DNA of 64,000 nucleotides from CAWJKP01 sp963843465 (GCA_963843465.1 CAWJKP010000003.1:992001-1056000); one strand, 5' to 3'. Numbered from the stretch's first letter, positions 1-9,204 are shown. The notes: generated from the sequence alone by a model not told the origin. A program made the numbers and translations.

Positions 1-1332
1 AGGCGACCTCACACCCCGGCAGTGGAAATCGGGGGTCGCCGCCTGGCTGGGCTGGCTCTTCGACGGCCTGGACATGCACCTTTACACGGTCGTGGCCACG
101 CCGCTGGTCGCGCAACTGCTGCTGGTGCGCGACCCGAAAGACCCGGCCGTCGGCTTCTACAGCTCGCTGATCCAGGCGGCGTTCCTGGCGGGCTGGGCGC
201 TGGGCGGCGGCTTTTTCGGCGCCTGGGCGACCGCCTGGGCCGTGCCCGGGCTTTGATGCTGACGATCCTCACTTACGCCTCGTTCACCGGCCTGGGATTT
301 CTAGCCCAGACCTGGTGGCAGTTGTTGATCTTCCGCTTCCTGGCCGCACTGGGCATCGGCGGCGAATGGGCGGTGGGCGCGGCCTTGCTCTCCGAGACCT
401 GGCCCAAGACGTGGCGGCCCTGGATCGCCGCCACGCTGCAAACCGGGGTGAACCTGGGCGCGCTGCTGGCCATGGTCGCCGTCTGGCTGCTGTCGCTGAT
501 CCCCTTCGGCGTCCACTATCAGGCCTACCAGCATCGCGCGGTCTTCCTGATCGGCGTGCTGCCGGCCTTGCTGGTGCTCTGGATCCGCCGGGCCGTGCCC
601 GAGCCGGACGAGTGGCGGTCGGCCCGGGCCCAGGCCCAGGCATCACACCACGTGCCGCGGATCCGCGACCTGTTCCGCGGCGACGTGCGGCGGACCACGC
701 TGTTGACGATGGGTGTCTGCGGGCTCTCGCTGACGGCCCATTGGGCCTTTCTCTTCTGGTTCTTGCAGCACCTGAACAACCTCCTGCAAGGTTTCCAGAC
801 GCCGGACGCCATCACGCGGACCAAGAGCGTGGCCATGATCCTCACGATGGTCACATCGATCGCCGGCAATTTCCTCGCCGGGGGCATCGCCCGACGGCTG
901 GGATATGCCCGCGCGATCGCCCTATTCTGCCTGGCCTACTGCCTGGCCATGACGCTCACCTACAGCCTGCACCACACCCACCAGACCCTCGCCCTGCTCT
1001 TCCTGGGGATCGGGGCGATCGGCGTTTGCCAGGGGGTCTTCGCGCTGTTCACGATGTACTTGCCGCCGCTGTTCCCCACGCTCCTGCGGACCACCGGCGC
1101 CGGCTTCTGTTACAACATCGGCCGCATCGCGGCCGCCGCCGGCACGGTGCTGTTCGGCGTCTTCTCGGACCGGTACTCGCTCGCCGGCGACCACCGCCTG
1201 GCGCTGCTCTACGCCGGCTTGCTCTTCCTGCCGGCGGCCGTGATTTCGCTCTGCCTGGGCGAGCCGCCCGACGAAGACCGTGGCAACCTCGTCGCCGTAG
1301 ACCCGGCGGAAGCGGGCGTCGCCAGCCAGTAG
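1..1332 (+). CDS. MFS transporter, 5'-partial and frameshifted
   Basis: Inner-membrane major facilitator; substrate unknown. The N-terminal part is read in frame 2 (AAWLGWLFDGLDMHLYTVV, a segment typical of sugar-acid/sialate-type MFS carriers). From about base 222 the protein continues in frame 1, with the MFS loop motif GRLGDRLGRARAL, then TM helices and a second loop motif near 880-905 (ARRLGYARA). One base appears to be missing in ggctttttcggcgcctgg (211-228). Adding a C restores GGFFGRLGDRLG. The start lies before the window. The family's natural end is near EPPDED (about 1270). The last 20 residues overlap the convergent membrane-protein gene and may be artefactual. The frameshift is probably a sequence error. 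Confidence 0.85.
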   Translation, partial: RRPHTPAVEIGGRRLAGLALRRPGHAPLHGRGHAAGRATAAGARPERPGRRLLQLADPGGVPGGLGAGRRLFRRLGDRLGRARALMLTILTYASFTGLGFLAQTWWQLLIFRFLAALGIGGEWAVGAALLSETWPKTWRPWIAATLQTGVNLGALLAMVAVWLLSLIPFGVHYQAYQHRAVFLIGVLPALLVLWIRRAVPEPDEWRSARAQAQASHHVPRIRDLFRGDVRRTTLLTMGVCGLSLTAHWAFLFWFLQHLNNLLQGFQTPDAITRTKSVAMILTMVTSIAGNFLAGGIARRLGYARAIALFCLAYCLAMTLTYSLHHTHQTLALLFLGIGAIGVCQGVFALFTMYLPPLFPTLLRTTGAGFCYNIGRIAAAAGTVLFGVFSDRYSLAGDHRLALLYAGLLFLPAAVISLCLGEPPDEDRGNLVAVDPAEAGVASQ

Positions 1333-2786
1333 ACTGCCCAAGGGACAATCCCTGGGCAAAATCACCAACCGGGCCCGGGCCAGCTCGGGATCGGCCTGCC
1401 AACCGTCCCGGCCATAGACGGTCGACCAGTTGCGCAGCACCCGCTGTTGGCCGTGGATGATGATCCGCCCGTCCATGCTCACGGGGATCTCGGGCAGGGC
1501 GTACATCAAGTAGCCGCCCCAGTCGAAGAGATTGTACATCGGGCCGGGGAGCCGCTGCCGGGCGACGAACTCCACCGCCCGCACGGGAAACTCGCCGGCA
1601 ATCTTCTCCGACAAGGGCTGCCGGTGAAGGCAGGCGACGCCCAGGACCAAGGCGACCACGACGACCAGCGCTGCGCAGGGATCCTGCCAGCGACGGTTGC
1701 CGGCGCGGCCGCTCAACGTACTCCTCACGCTCCGCGTGAGGGGGGGCGTCACGCGGAGCGTGACGAGTACAACCGGCGGCGCGCTCAGATAGGCCAGCGC
1801 GGCCAGTCCCGTAACCAGTACCATCCAGGAGTCGCGCTGCGAGCGGAAGCCGAAGTAAATCGCCGCCGCCAAGGCCAAAGCCAACAGGGGGCGGATCTGT
1901 CGCCGGCGTCCTATGGCAAACGTGGCGGCCAGGGCCACGGCCAGCACGGTCCAGTTGGACCAGGTCCGAAAGGGCATCGCCAAGAGCTCGGCGATGCGGT
2001 TCCACAACGCCGTCTGGCCGAGCAGCTCCAGCGCCGCCAGGTAAAGGCGGAAATGGTACGGATTGACCAGGATCGCTCCCGCCGAGAGCACGAAGATTCC
2101 CGCCAGCCAGCCCAGCGGCAGCCGCCGCGCGTCGGGACTGACGCAGTCGTCCGGCAGCAACCGCGCCACCAGCGGCTCGATCGCGGCCAAACCGAGGAAC
2201 ACCAGGCCGGCCATGCACTGGATGTGGAGGTTGGCCCAGAGCGCGAACAGCGGCAGCAGCCACAACAGCAGACGGCGGTTGCCGCTGCGGCTGGCCGTGA
2301 GCAAGAGGTCCAGCTCAATGATGAAAAGAGGATGCTGAACAGCCACGTACGCGGCGAGAACATGGTGAACATACCGGCGGCGGCGACCAGGGTCATGATC
2401 GCCGTGAGGCGATGGTTCGGCTGGAGCCGGCGGAGCAGGACGTACAGGGCGCCGAGAATGGCCACCGCCATCGTCGCCAGGAAAATGCGGAGCCCGAAGA
2501 ACCCAAAGGCCTGGCACAGGCCGTACAACAGCAGCTCGGCGAGCCAACTGCGGGCCAACCAGGGCTTCCCCTGGCCGTAGTCGGAGAAATAGTCCACCGT
2601 GGGCAGGGCCCGATGCTCGACGATCCAGCGGCCGGTCCGCAAGTGCCACCAGATGTCCGGATCGCAGATGTCTCCCTGGACCAAAAGCCAAATCGCCGGC
2701 AGCAGCAGAACCAGGCAGCAGGTCGCCAGCGGCGCCCACGCCTCCAGCCGGGCCGAGGTCTTCGTGGGTAGCGAGATAGCGGTCAT
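922..2786 (-). CDS. Polytopic membrane protein (glycosyltransferase-39-like topology), frameshifted
   Basis: Start ATG at 2786 (MTAISLPTKTSARLEAW). The first part, to about 2320, has TM helices and a DPDIWWHLRTGRWI motif, as in planctomycete membrane proteins with a GT39/PMT-like fold. At about 2320 the frame changes: adding one T to the run in cctcttttcatc restores WLFSILFFIIELDLLLT, so a homopolymer indel is likely. The second frame carries six or more TM helices and a soluble C-terminal domain (NLFDWGGYLMYALPEIPV). Its natural end is probably near 1260 (DEVATVFVGRL). The open frame runs on to 922 antisense to the MFS gene, and I do not believe that extension. A family A palindrome (1718-1770) is translated in frame. 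Function unknown. Confidence 0.65.
1718..1770. repeat. Family A palindrome, copy 1 (inside CDS)
   Basis: 53 bp. Family A begins gtact, has a first hairpin arm of the form cctcacgctccgcgtgagg, then a short spacer, then cgtcacgcggagcgtgacg, and ends agtac. Each half is itself a palindrome around gctccgc/gcggagc, and the two halves can also pair with each other. This copy lies inside the minus-strand membrane protein without breaking its frame and encodes about 18 residues between two membrane segments. Confidence 0.9.
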
Positions 2787-2840
2787 ACAAGATCATAGGT
2801 CCTAAAACAGAACGGATGGCGGTGCTCGGAGAGCAACCTG

Positions 2841-3087
2841 CAAGGCTCGTAGTCCCGCCTTCAGGCGGTCCTGCCGCAAGGCTCGTAGCCCCGCCTTCAG
2901 GCGGTCCTGCCGCAAGGTTCGTAGTCCCGCCTTCAGGCGGTCCTGCCGCAAGGTTCGTAGTCCCGCCTTCAGGCGGTCCTGCCGCAAGGTTCGTAGTCCC
3001 GCCTTCAGGCGGTCCTGCCGCAAGGTCCGTAGTCCCGCCTTCAGGCGGTCCTGCCGCGGGCTTCCGGCTAAAGCCGGTACTACGAAC
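2841..3087. repeat. Six tandem 36-bp units ending in a family B element
   Basis: Six direct copies of a 36-bp unit (starts 2841, 2877, 2913, 2949, 2985, 3021) differ by one or two bases. They contain cgtagtcccgccttcaggcgg. The last unit continues into a different right arm (cttccggctaaagccggtac) and ends tacgaac. The final 63 bp (3025-3087) match the single 63-bp family B elements elsewhere, so this looks like one element whose left arm was amplified. There is no spacer between units. The array sits upstream of the membrane-protein start at 2786. The rest of 3088-3485 shows no gene and should hold the cpaB promoter. Confidence 0.92.
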
Positions 3088-3485
3088 TTGTTTCGTTTCG
3101 CCCCGCGCAGTAAAGGCACGACTGAACGCCCCGAAAGGGTGGTATCGGAAATAGCATTTCCCTACCACGACTATTCCAACTGGAGAACGTTTGCCGGTTT
3201 TGCCGAAAGAACCGATGAGGAAGTGCGGCCGACCCTTGACGGTGCGGCTGCGGAGGAGTTCCCGGGAAGGAGTGTAGGGCTCCGGGCGAGTTCCGGACAG
3301 GATGGCAGGAAGGTGCAGGTTAATCCCGATCCGCAGTCCAGGACCGATTCTACCGCTCCTGGCGCGGGTAGGGCCTGAGACCGTTTTGGTCAAGTGTGCC
3401 GGCTCAAGTCGCCAATCATCTAAGCGGAGCCGCGATCGTGGCGGCCTGCGTCCTTGGCGAAACGAGGCCGAAACCGGGAGTGCCC

Positions 3486-4652
3486 ATGCGAGCCAGATCG
3501 GTCCTGTTGTTGGTGATAGCGCTTGGCTGCGGGCTGGTGGCCTCGATCGGCATTACTCAGGTAATGGCCCGTCGCGGCGCGGGCCGGCCGGCCAAAGACA
3601 TGACGGCGATTTTACTCGCCCAGGAAAACATTCCTATGGGGGACCCGATTTCTCCCCAACTGCTGCAACTGGAGGAGTGGCCCAAGGACAAGGTCCCGCC
3701 CGGCGCGCTGGCGAAGATGGAGGACGTAGAGAACCGGCGGCCCAAGAGCATGATCTTCAAGGGCTCGCCGATCCTGGACGACCAACTTTGGCCCAAGGGG
3801 AACAGCGCGGGGGGGGCCCAGCCTTATATTCCCAAGGGATATAACGTGGTGGCTGTGAAGGTGGACGATGTGAGTGCTTTGGGCGGCATCCTCCGGCCCG
3901 GCGACCGCGTCGACGTGCTGGTCTACATGCAAAGCGACCCCACTCACGGCATCCGGCGGACCGAGGTACGGACTTTCCTCCAGGACGTTAAGGTCTTCGG
4001 CATCAACGAAGTGTTCGAGCCTGACTCGGCCGGCGGCGACAAGAAGCTTTCCAGCGCGCGGACCGTGGAGTTGTTGCTGACGCCCAAGCAGGCGCAGGCC
4101 GCGACCTTGGCCAGCGAGCTGGGCAAGATTCGCCTCTCCCTGCGGAGTCTGGAAGTTGACGAATCGCCGCCTCCGCCCGGCACCGATACCGCGCAGCTCT
4201 TCGGCAACCCGCCGGACAAGCCGGATCGCAACAAGGAGGCCGGATTGTCTGCGTTGCCGGCGGATGTCCGAGAGGCGATCGTCGAAATCCAGCAACCCAA
4301 GCCGCTGCCGCCGGTGCCGCTGCCGCCGGCGCCGCTGCCGAGTCCGGATCCCCCCAAAGTGTCCGACAACTGGAAAATGACGCTGATCGACGGCCCCAAC
4401 GTCAGCCACTTGACCTTGGAGCCCGAGGGCGACCCGAACGGGCCCCAGGCGGCCCAGTTCTGGAAGGTGAACGGATTGCCCGCCAATCGCGGGACCTCGA
4501 GCTCAGCGTCGGCGAGCGCTCCTGCCTCGCTGCCTTTCCCGACGGCGCCCGACGCCGGCAAGGGTAAGCCGACCACGGGCACGGGGAACGACGCTTCGTC
4601 CGACGGCAACAACTCCAATAGCAAGCCGGCGACGGTGCCGAAAGCTTCCTAA
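3486..4652 (+). CDS. cpaB: Flp/Tad pilus assembly protein CpaB (RcpC)
   Basis: 388 residues. N-terminal membrane anchor (MRARSVLLLVIALGCGLVAS) followed by a SAF/CpaB-type region: AKDMTAILLAQENIPMGDPI, then IPKGYNVVAVKVDDVSALGG and ILRPGDRVDVLVYMQ, the usual RcpC/CpaB hallmark. CpaB helps assemble the secretin complex of the Tad pilus at the inner-membrane/periplasm face. The C-terminal third is a low-complexity Pro/Ala/Ser extension, longer than in proteobacterial CpaB. I chose ATG 3486 over the upstream in-frame GTG/ATG because the membrane segment starts there and GGGAG lies just upstream. First gene of a cpaB-cpaC-cpaE run; 29 bp separate it from cpaC. Confidence 0.9.
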   Translation: MRARSVLLLVIALGCGLVASIGITQVMARRGAGRPAKDMTAILLAQENIPMGDPISPQLLQLEEWPKDKVPPGALAKMEDVENRRPKSMIFKGSPILDDQLWPKGNSAGGAQPYIPKGYNVVAVKVDDVSALGGILRPGDRVDVLVYMQSDPTHGIRRTEVRTFLQDVKVFGINEVFEPDSAGGDKKLSSARTVELLLTPKQAQAATLASELGKIRLSLRSLEVDESPPPPGTDTAQLFGNPPDKPDRNKEAGLSALPADVREAIVEIQQPKPLPPVPLPPAPLPSPDPPKVSDNWKMTLIDGPNVSHLTLEPEGDPNGPQAAQFWKVNGLPANRGTSSSASASAPASLPFPTAPDAGKGKPTTGTGNDASSDGNNSNSKPATVPKAS

Positions 4653-4681
4653 GGAATATCAACCGACAAGGAACTCCAAGG

Positions 4682-6445
4682 ATGGAGAGGCACTGCGAGC
4701 AAAGGCTGTTTCTCGCGTCGCTGGCGCTTGTTTTGGGCTGGCTGATGGCCGGCGGGAATGCTTGGGCCCAGTCGCCGCTCGGCCCCGCGCCGCCGTCCGA
4801 ACCAGAGACGACGGCCCCGCGCGGGTCGCCCGAGGCACGACCGATGCCGGCCAGGCCCCCGGCCGGGCCGTTGGCCTCGAACTCGGTGATTCACAAGCTC
4901 ACCGATGCTACCGAGCACCAAGAGATGACGGTCAACACCAGCCGCATCCTTACTCTGGATGCGCGGATCCCCCAGGCCCAGGTCAACAACCCCGACATCG
5001 TCCAGCTCACGCCGCTTTCGCCCAACCAGATCCAGCTCTCGGCCAAGAAGACGGGCGTCACGCAGGTCAATCTTTGGGACGAGAAGGGCCAAATCTACTC
5101 CGTCGACGTGATCGTCTTCGGCGACGCCCGCGAGCTGACCATGCTGCTGCAAAGCGAGTTTCCCCACTGTTCGCTCCGCGTGCGGCCGATCTCCGGCGGG
5201 GTGTTGATCTCCGGTTTCGTCGATCAGCCGGAACACGTCCAGAGCATCGTGCAGATCGCCCAGGAATACTATCCCAAGGTGCTGCAGAACATGACCGTGG
5301 GCGGCGTGCAGCAGGTGCAGCTTCACGTCAAGGTGATGGAGGTCTCGCGGACCAAGCTCCGCCAACTGGGCTTCGACTTCGCCCAACTCAGCGACAACAA
5401 CATCATCTCTTCGAGCATCAGCGGGCTGCTGACCGGGGTGACCGCCGGCACCCTTGCGAACGGCGCCTCTACGCCTCCCTCCATTACTGCGAGCGGCAAC
5501 AACCTTGCTTTCTCGGTGGTCAGCGGCGGCAACGCCTTCTTCGGTCTCTTGCAGGCCCTGCGGCAGGACAACCTGCTGAAGATCATGGCCGACCCCACGC
5601 TGGTGACCGTCAGCGGTCGGCCGGCCAGGTTCCACGCAGGCGGGCAGATCCCGATTCCTTCCCCCGGGGGACTGGGAACGGTCACCTACGCCTACCAGCC
5701 CTACGGTACCGATCTGGATTTCGTGCCCATTGTGCTGGGCAACGGCAAAATCCGCCTCGAGGTCCGCCCGCACATCAGCGAAATCGACCCCACCACGGGC
5801 GTCACCCTCAATGGCACGATCATTCCCGGGCTGCTGGACCGCGGCGTCGATACGGGCGTGGAAATGCAGGCCGGACAGACGCTGGCGATCGCCGGGCTGG
5901 TGCAAACCATCGTCGAGGCGCAGCGGAGGGAGATCCCCTGGATCGGCGAGCTGCCTTACATCGGGGCCCTCTTCCGCTCGGTCAACGACCAGGTCAACGA
6001 GGTTGAGGTACTGATCCTCGTTACGCCGGAGTTGGTCGACGCCATGGACCAGGAGGAGGTGCCGCCGTGCGGCCCGGGCATGGAGACGACCGTTCCCAAC
6101 GACCGGCAGCTCTTCTTCGAGGGGCATCTCGAGGTGCCCAATTGCTGCCCGGCGCCACCGCAAGGCTCGGGGGTTGCGCAAGCCTCCCTGCTGCAGGGAC
6201 CGATGACACAGGTGCCGATGGTGCAGCGTGCGGAGACGGTGACGCCTCCCCCGCCGTCGTCTTCTACCCCATCGATGACGCCCCCGGCCAACCCCCCGCA
6301 AGCGCCCCTGCCGGCGCTGCCGGCCAACCCCTCCGGCCGTTACAACCCGGACGTTCCGCAGAACCAGGCGACAGCCACCGCCAGCGGCCCGCGTCGCCCG
6401 CTGCCGGCATTCATCGGGCCGGCGGGGTACGACGTTGCGCCGTAG
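4682..6445 (+). CDS. cpaC: Tad pilus secretin CpaC (RcpA)
   Basis: 587 residues. Signal peptide about 1-29 (LASLALVLGWLMAGGNAWAQ). Pilus-formation N-terminal domain about 70-150 (VNTSRILTLDARIPQAQV). BON-like stretch about 150-220 (SLRVRPISGGVLISGFVDQP). Secretin domain about 285-455, with LLKIMADPTLVTVSGRPARF and the closing motif VEVLILVTPELVDAMD. The multimer forms the outer-membrane channel of the Tad pilus. A Pro-rich tail of about 125 residues follows the secretin domain and is unusual in length. RBS: aaggaactccaagg upstream of the ATG. The stop codon TAG (6443-6445) shares its last base with the start of a family A palindrome, which may protect or terminate the transcript. Confidence 0.93.
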   Translation: MERHCEQRLFLASLALVLGWLMAGGNAWAQSPLGPAPPSEPETTAPRGSPEARPMPARPPAGPLASNSVIHKLTDATEHQEMTVNTSRILTLDARIPQAQVNNPDIVQLTPLSPNQIQLSAKKTGVTQVNLWDEKGQIYSVDVIVFGDARELTMLLQSEFPHCSLRVRPISGGVLISGFVDQPEHVQSIVQIAQEYYPKVLQNMTVGGVQQVQLHVKVMEVSRTKLRQLGFDFAQLSDNNIISSSISGLLTGVTAGTLANGASTPPSITASGNNLAFSVVSGGNAFFGLLQALRQDNLLKIMADPTLVTVSGRPARFHAGGQIPIPSPGGLGTVTYAYQPYGTDLDFVPIVLGNGKIRLEVRPHISEIDPTTGVTLNGTIIPGLLDRGVDTGVEMQAGQTLAIAGLVQTIVEAQRREIPWIGELPYIGALFRSVNDQVNEVEVLILVTPELVDAMDQEEVPPCGPGMETTVPNDRQLFFEGHLEVPNCCPAPPQGSGVAQASLLQGPMTQVPMVQRAETVTPPPPSSSTPSMTPPANPPQAPLPALPANPSGRYNPDVPQNQATATASGPRRPLPAFIGPAGYDVAP

Positions 6446-6497
6446 TACTCCTCTCGCTCCGCGAGAGGGATAACGTCACGCGGAGCGTGACGAGTAC
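6445..6497. repeat. Family A palindrome, copy 2
   Basis: 53 bp, between cpaC and cpaE. First arm is ctctcgctccgcgagag, second cgtcacgcggagcgtgacg. It begins on the last base of the cpaC stop codon and ends 23 bp before the cpaE start, so it could set relative expression of the two genes. Confidence 0.9.
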
Positions 6498-6520
6498 GGA
6501 TTGTAAGCAATACTATAAGC

Positions 6521-7726
6521 ATGAGCAATGTACTCCGGCTGGCGATTGTCGACCCGAACGACTCGTCGCGCAACGCGCTGAAGTCCATGCTCCTGGGCAT
6601 GGAAATGATCTGGCTGGAAGCCGAGTGCTCGCGGTTCGAGTTCTTCGGCAACGTCGTGGCCCAGACCAATCCCGACATCGGGCTGGTGGCCATCGACCAG
6701 AACCCGGAAAAGGGCCTGGAACTGGTCGCCAAGCTGGGCGAGAGCTCGCCGGAGTGCGCCGTCTTGGTGGTCAGCTCCTCGAAGGACGGCAACCTGATCC
6801 TCCAGGCGATGAGGGCCGGCGCCAAGGAGTTCCTGCCCCATCCGGTCCGCATCGAAGATCTCCTGGCCGCCCTGGGCCGCATCGGCGAAAAGCGGTTTGG
6901 CAAGGGTGAGAACAAGCCCCGCGGCTGCCAGGTCTTTGCGGTCTGCGGCTCCACCGGCGGCGTGGGCACGACCAGCCTGGCGGTGAACCTGGGCTGCATT
7001 CTCGCCCGCGATGCCCGCAACTCCGTGGTCCTGGTGGACCTCGACCTCTGCCTGGGCGACGCCAACGTCTTCTTGGATACGATCCCCGACTACACCCTGG
7101 TCGACGTGGCCCAGAACGTCACCCGGCTCGACTTCTCCCTCCTGAAACGCTCGCTGACCAAGCATTCCTCGGGGCTGTTCCTCTTGCCCCGGCCGGTGCA
7201 GTTGGAAGACGTGGCCCTGGTCACCGCGGAAGATCTGCGGCGGGTGGTCGGCCTGTTGAAGGCGACCTTCACGCACCTTGTCTTCGACCTCTCCAAGAGC
7301 TATGGCCCGCTGGACATGGTGGCCCTGGAAGTGGCCACCCAGATCCTTCTGGTCACGCAGCTCGACCTGCCCTGCCTGCGGAACGTGGTCCGGCTGATGA
7401 CCTCCTTCCACGACATGAACGCCCTGGACGAGAAGATCAAGATCGTGGTCAACCGGGCGGGCCTGGATTCGGGGATCACGCTCAAGAAGGCCCAGGAGAC
7501 TGTCGGCCGGGAAGTCTTCTGGCAGCTTCCCAACGAGTACCGGACGATGATCGAGGCCCGCAACAACGGCATCCCCTTGATCGAGCAGTCCCCCAAAGCG
7601 CCGGTGACCCTGTCGATCCTTGCCCTGGCTGAAGCCATCACCTCCGACAACAAGCCCGCGGAAGAGGCCGCCGCCAAGAAATCCGGCCTGGGCCGCCTGT
7701 TCGGCTTCCGCGCGGCAAAAAAGTAG
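6521..7726 (+). CDS. cpaE: Pilus assembly protein CpaE (receiver-like + ParA/MinD ATPase)
   Basis: 401 residues. An atypical response-regulator receiver fold at 1-120 (LRLAIVDPNDSSRNAL) is followed by a MinD/ParA-like P-loop ATPase. The deviant Walker A is about 143-152 (GSTGGVGTTS) and VVLVDLDLCLGD about 169-180 is the switch strand. The usual lysine of KGGVGKT at the first position is replaced. CpaE-type proteins localise the Tad apparatus. This is the last cpa gene here: no CpaF/TadA ATPase or TadB/TadC follows, because the next gene is on the opposite strand. The remaining pilus genes must be elsewhere. Confidence 0.9.
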   Translation: MSNVLRLAIVDPNDSSRNALKSMLLGMEMIWLEAECSRFEFFGNVVAQTNPDIGLVAIDQNPEKGLELVAKLGESSPECAVLVVSSSKDGNLILQAMRAGAKEFLPHPVRIEDLLAALGRIGEKRFGKGENKPRGCQVFAVCGSTGGVGTTSLAVNLGCILARDARNSVVLVDLDLCLGDANVFLDTIPDYTLVDVAQNVTRLDFSLLKRSLTKHSSGLFLLPRPVQLEDVALVTAEDLRRVVGLLKATFTHLVFDLSKSYGPLDMVALEVATQILLVTQLDLPCLRNVVRLMTSFHDMNALDEKIKIVVNRAGLDSGITLKKAQETVGREVFWQLPNEYRTMIEARNNGIPLIEQSPKAPVTLSILALAEAITSDNKPAEEAAAKKSGLGRLFGFRAAKK

Positions 7727-7954
7727 CGATCCTTAACTCCAGAAAAGCCAATCACGAAAACCCGAAAGAACGAAAGCTCGAAAGAGGAGAGGGGGAGAAG
7801 GGGAGAAGGATCCCTAGACAACAACACGTCTTTCGATAGGCAACGTCGAATTGAAATACATCGGCGGCTCCTTCAGCTTTCAGGTTTTCGTCTTTTCGGG
7901 ATTTCGTGATTCTCCTCCCGTGCGTCGTTCCTTCACGGCGCAGCGAGAGGGGGG
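7727..7954. other. Gap between convergent genes
   Basis: A purine-rich stretch (7765-7810, gaaag/gagg repeats) separates cpaE from the convergent J-domain-like gene. I see no gene and no clean intrinsic terminator. Confidence 0.5.
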
Positions 7955-8836
7955 TTAAAGCCCGAATCTCGCCACCAGAATCAACAGCACCACCATCGCC
8001 ACGATTCCCAGCACGATCCACGCCAAACGCTTGGGACTGAGGAACTGGCCGGGCGGGACTTCCGACAACTCCGCAATCCGCCTGCGCAGCTCTTTCAACT
8101 GCGCCTCTTGGTCGCGGATCGTCCGCAGCAGCGCCTCGGGACCGCAGCCGGTCGGGTCGATCTCGAAGGCCTCGCGGCCCAACCGCTCCAGGAGCCGCCC
8201 GCGTCGGAAGCCAACCAGCATCGCGCGAAGATGGGTCCAGACGCGGCTCGGTAGACCCGGCCGCCTTGCGGCCGGCTCCGACGGCGAGGGCGGCGAGGAC
8301 GCGACCGGCCTGCCTGCCTGCTCAAGCGACTCCAGGTTCTTCGCCGCCGCTTCCAGCAGCGCGTAAGTCTGCGGCAGCCGGTCCCGGCACCGTCCCTCCT
8401 GGAAGACCAACCGGCCCAGTTCCTGGAAGCTCGCCGCCAGCCGCCTCTGGACGATGCCCAACCGCCGGGCCTGGACGGCGAAATACTGGGCCGCCCCCTT
8501 GACGAAGAACCCGAACGGCACAAGCGACGCCTGCCCGGCCGCCCCCGAGGCGGCCAACTTCGCCCGCAACTGGGCGTCGTAGGCGGCCTTCTTCTCCGGG
8601 TTCAAGAGGCACACCCGGGCGGCCGACAACTCGTTCAACACCCGCTGCGAATCCTCGGCATGACGGCCGCTCTGGTAGGTCCGCACGTGGGCCATCTGCC
8701 GGTCGGCCGCCGCCTCGATCACCTCCGGGTCGTCCTCGAACCAGTCCAGCGCCAGCAGCCGGTAGTGATTCGGCGGCTGCTCCCGCTTAGGGATCCCCAG
8801 CCACTTTCGATAGGGATCGAACGATTCTGCCATCAT
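7955..8836 (-). CDS. J-domain-like, tail-anchored planctomycete protein
   Basis: 293 residues. N-terminal FDPYRKWLGIPKREQPPNHY followed by LLALDWFEDDPEVIEAAADR and a helix ending RVCLLNPEKKAAYDAQL. This is the arrangement of a degenerate DnaJ domain; the HPD tripeptide is absent, so Hsp70 stimulation is doubtful. Middle region Ala/Arg-rich. A late helical segment (LLRTIRDQEAQLKELRRRIA) is probable coiled coil. The C-terminus is a single TM helix (AWIVLGIVAMVVLLILVARF) with almost nothing after it, so a tail anchor. Such proteins are common in Planctomycetes, often beside serine/threonine-kinase or scaffold genes. No partner is adjacent here. Confidence 0.7.
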   Translation of the reverse strand: MMAESFDPYRKWLGIPKREQPPNHYRLLALDWFEDDPEVIEAAADRQMAHVRTYQSGRHAEDSQRVLNELSAARVCLLNPEKKAAYDAQLRAKLAASGAAGQASLVPFGFFVKGAAQYFAVQARRLGIVQRRLAASFQELGRLVFQEGRCRDRLPQTYALLEAAAKNLESLEQAGRPVASSPPSPSEPAARRPGLPSRVWTHLRAMLVGFRRGRLLERLGREAFEIDPTGCGPEALLRTIRDQEAQLKELRRRIAELSEVPPGQFLSPKRLAWIVLGIVAMVVLLILVARFGL

Positions 8837-8892
8837 GCTTCACTCGTCGACATGTAGGTTATGCTTCAGCATAACATGCTTCACTCGTCGAC
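8834..8892. repeat. 18-bp direct repeat bracketing a small hairpin
   Basis: catgcttcactcgtcgac occurs at 8834-8851 and exactly again at 8875-8892. The first copy contains the start codon of the J-domain-like gene, the second the stop codon of the upstream dodecin gene. The 23 bp between them include ttatgcttcagcataa, a 6-bp-stem hairpin. It looks like insertion of a palindromic element with duplication of its target. A related stretch, gtaggttatggttcggcat, lies near 9180. Confidence 0.8.
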
Positions 8893-9093
8893 GCGGAAGC
8901 CGATCTTCACGGTCACCTGGTACTCAGCGACCTTGCCCTCGCGGATCGCGCCGCGCTGCTCGACGACCTCAAACCAACTCATGTTCTTCACGGTCTCCGC
9001 CGCCCGGGCGACCGCGACCTTGATGGCGTCGGTAAGCGACTTCTTCGAGGCACCGACCACTTCGATCTTCTTGTACACGCTGTTCTCCGCCAT
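8881..9093 (-). CDS. Dodecin family protein
   Basis: 70 residues, the normal dodecin length. The sequence runs VYKKIEVVGASKKSLTDAI, then ARAAETVKNMSWFEVVEQRG and a C-terminal beta strand EYQVTVKIGFRV. Dodecins are small dodecameric flavin-binding proteins that store or buffer FMN/riboflavin. The Trp in MSWFEV corresponds to the flavin-stacking residue of the family. Starts at ATG 9093 with ggagacgat upstream. 44 bp upstream of the J-domain-like gene on the same strand; no functional link is evident. Confidence 0.92.
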   Translation of the reverse strand: MAENSVYKKIEVVGASKKSLTDAIKVAVARAAETVKNMSWFEVVEQRGAIREGKVAEYQVTVKIGFRVDE

Positions 9094-9204
9094 GCAATCG
9101 TCTCCTGTTGCGGTGGTTGTGAAGGACGGACACCACCACCAATGTAAAGCCCCCGCGGGAAAAGCAAAGGGGGGCGGAGTAGGTTATGGTTCGGCATGTT
9201 TGCC

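Noticed and set aside
2841..3087. CRISPR-like array of 36-bp repeats
   Set aside because: Repeats are contiguous with no spacers, contain internal arms and end in a family B element; no cas genes seen.
2802..3154. Repetitive open frames with 12-residue periodicity on both strands
   Set aside because: They translate the 36-bp tandem units and have no start with an RBS.
2787..3393. N-terminal extension of the membrane protein frame up to 3393
   Set aside because: It reads through the tandem repeat; ATG 2786 precedes the first real helix and is in a different frame.
4649..6301. 550-codon antisense frame over cpaC
   Set aside because: Shadow of the secretin gene.
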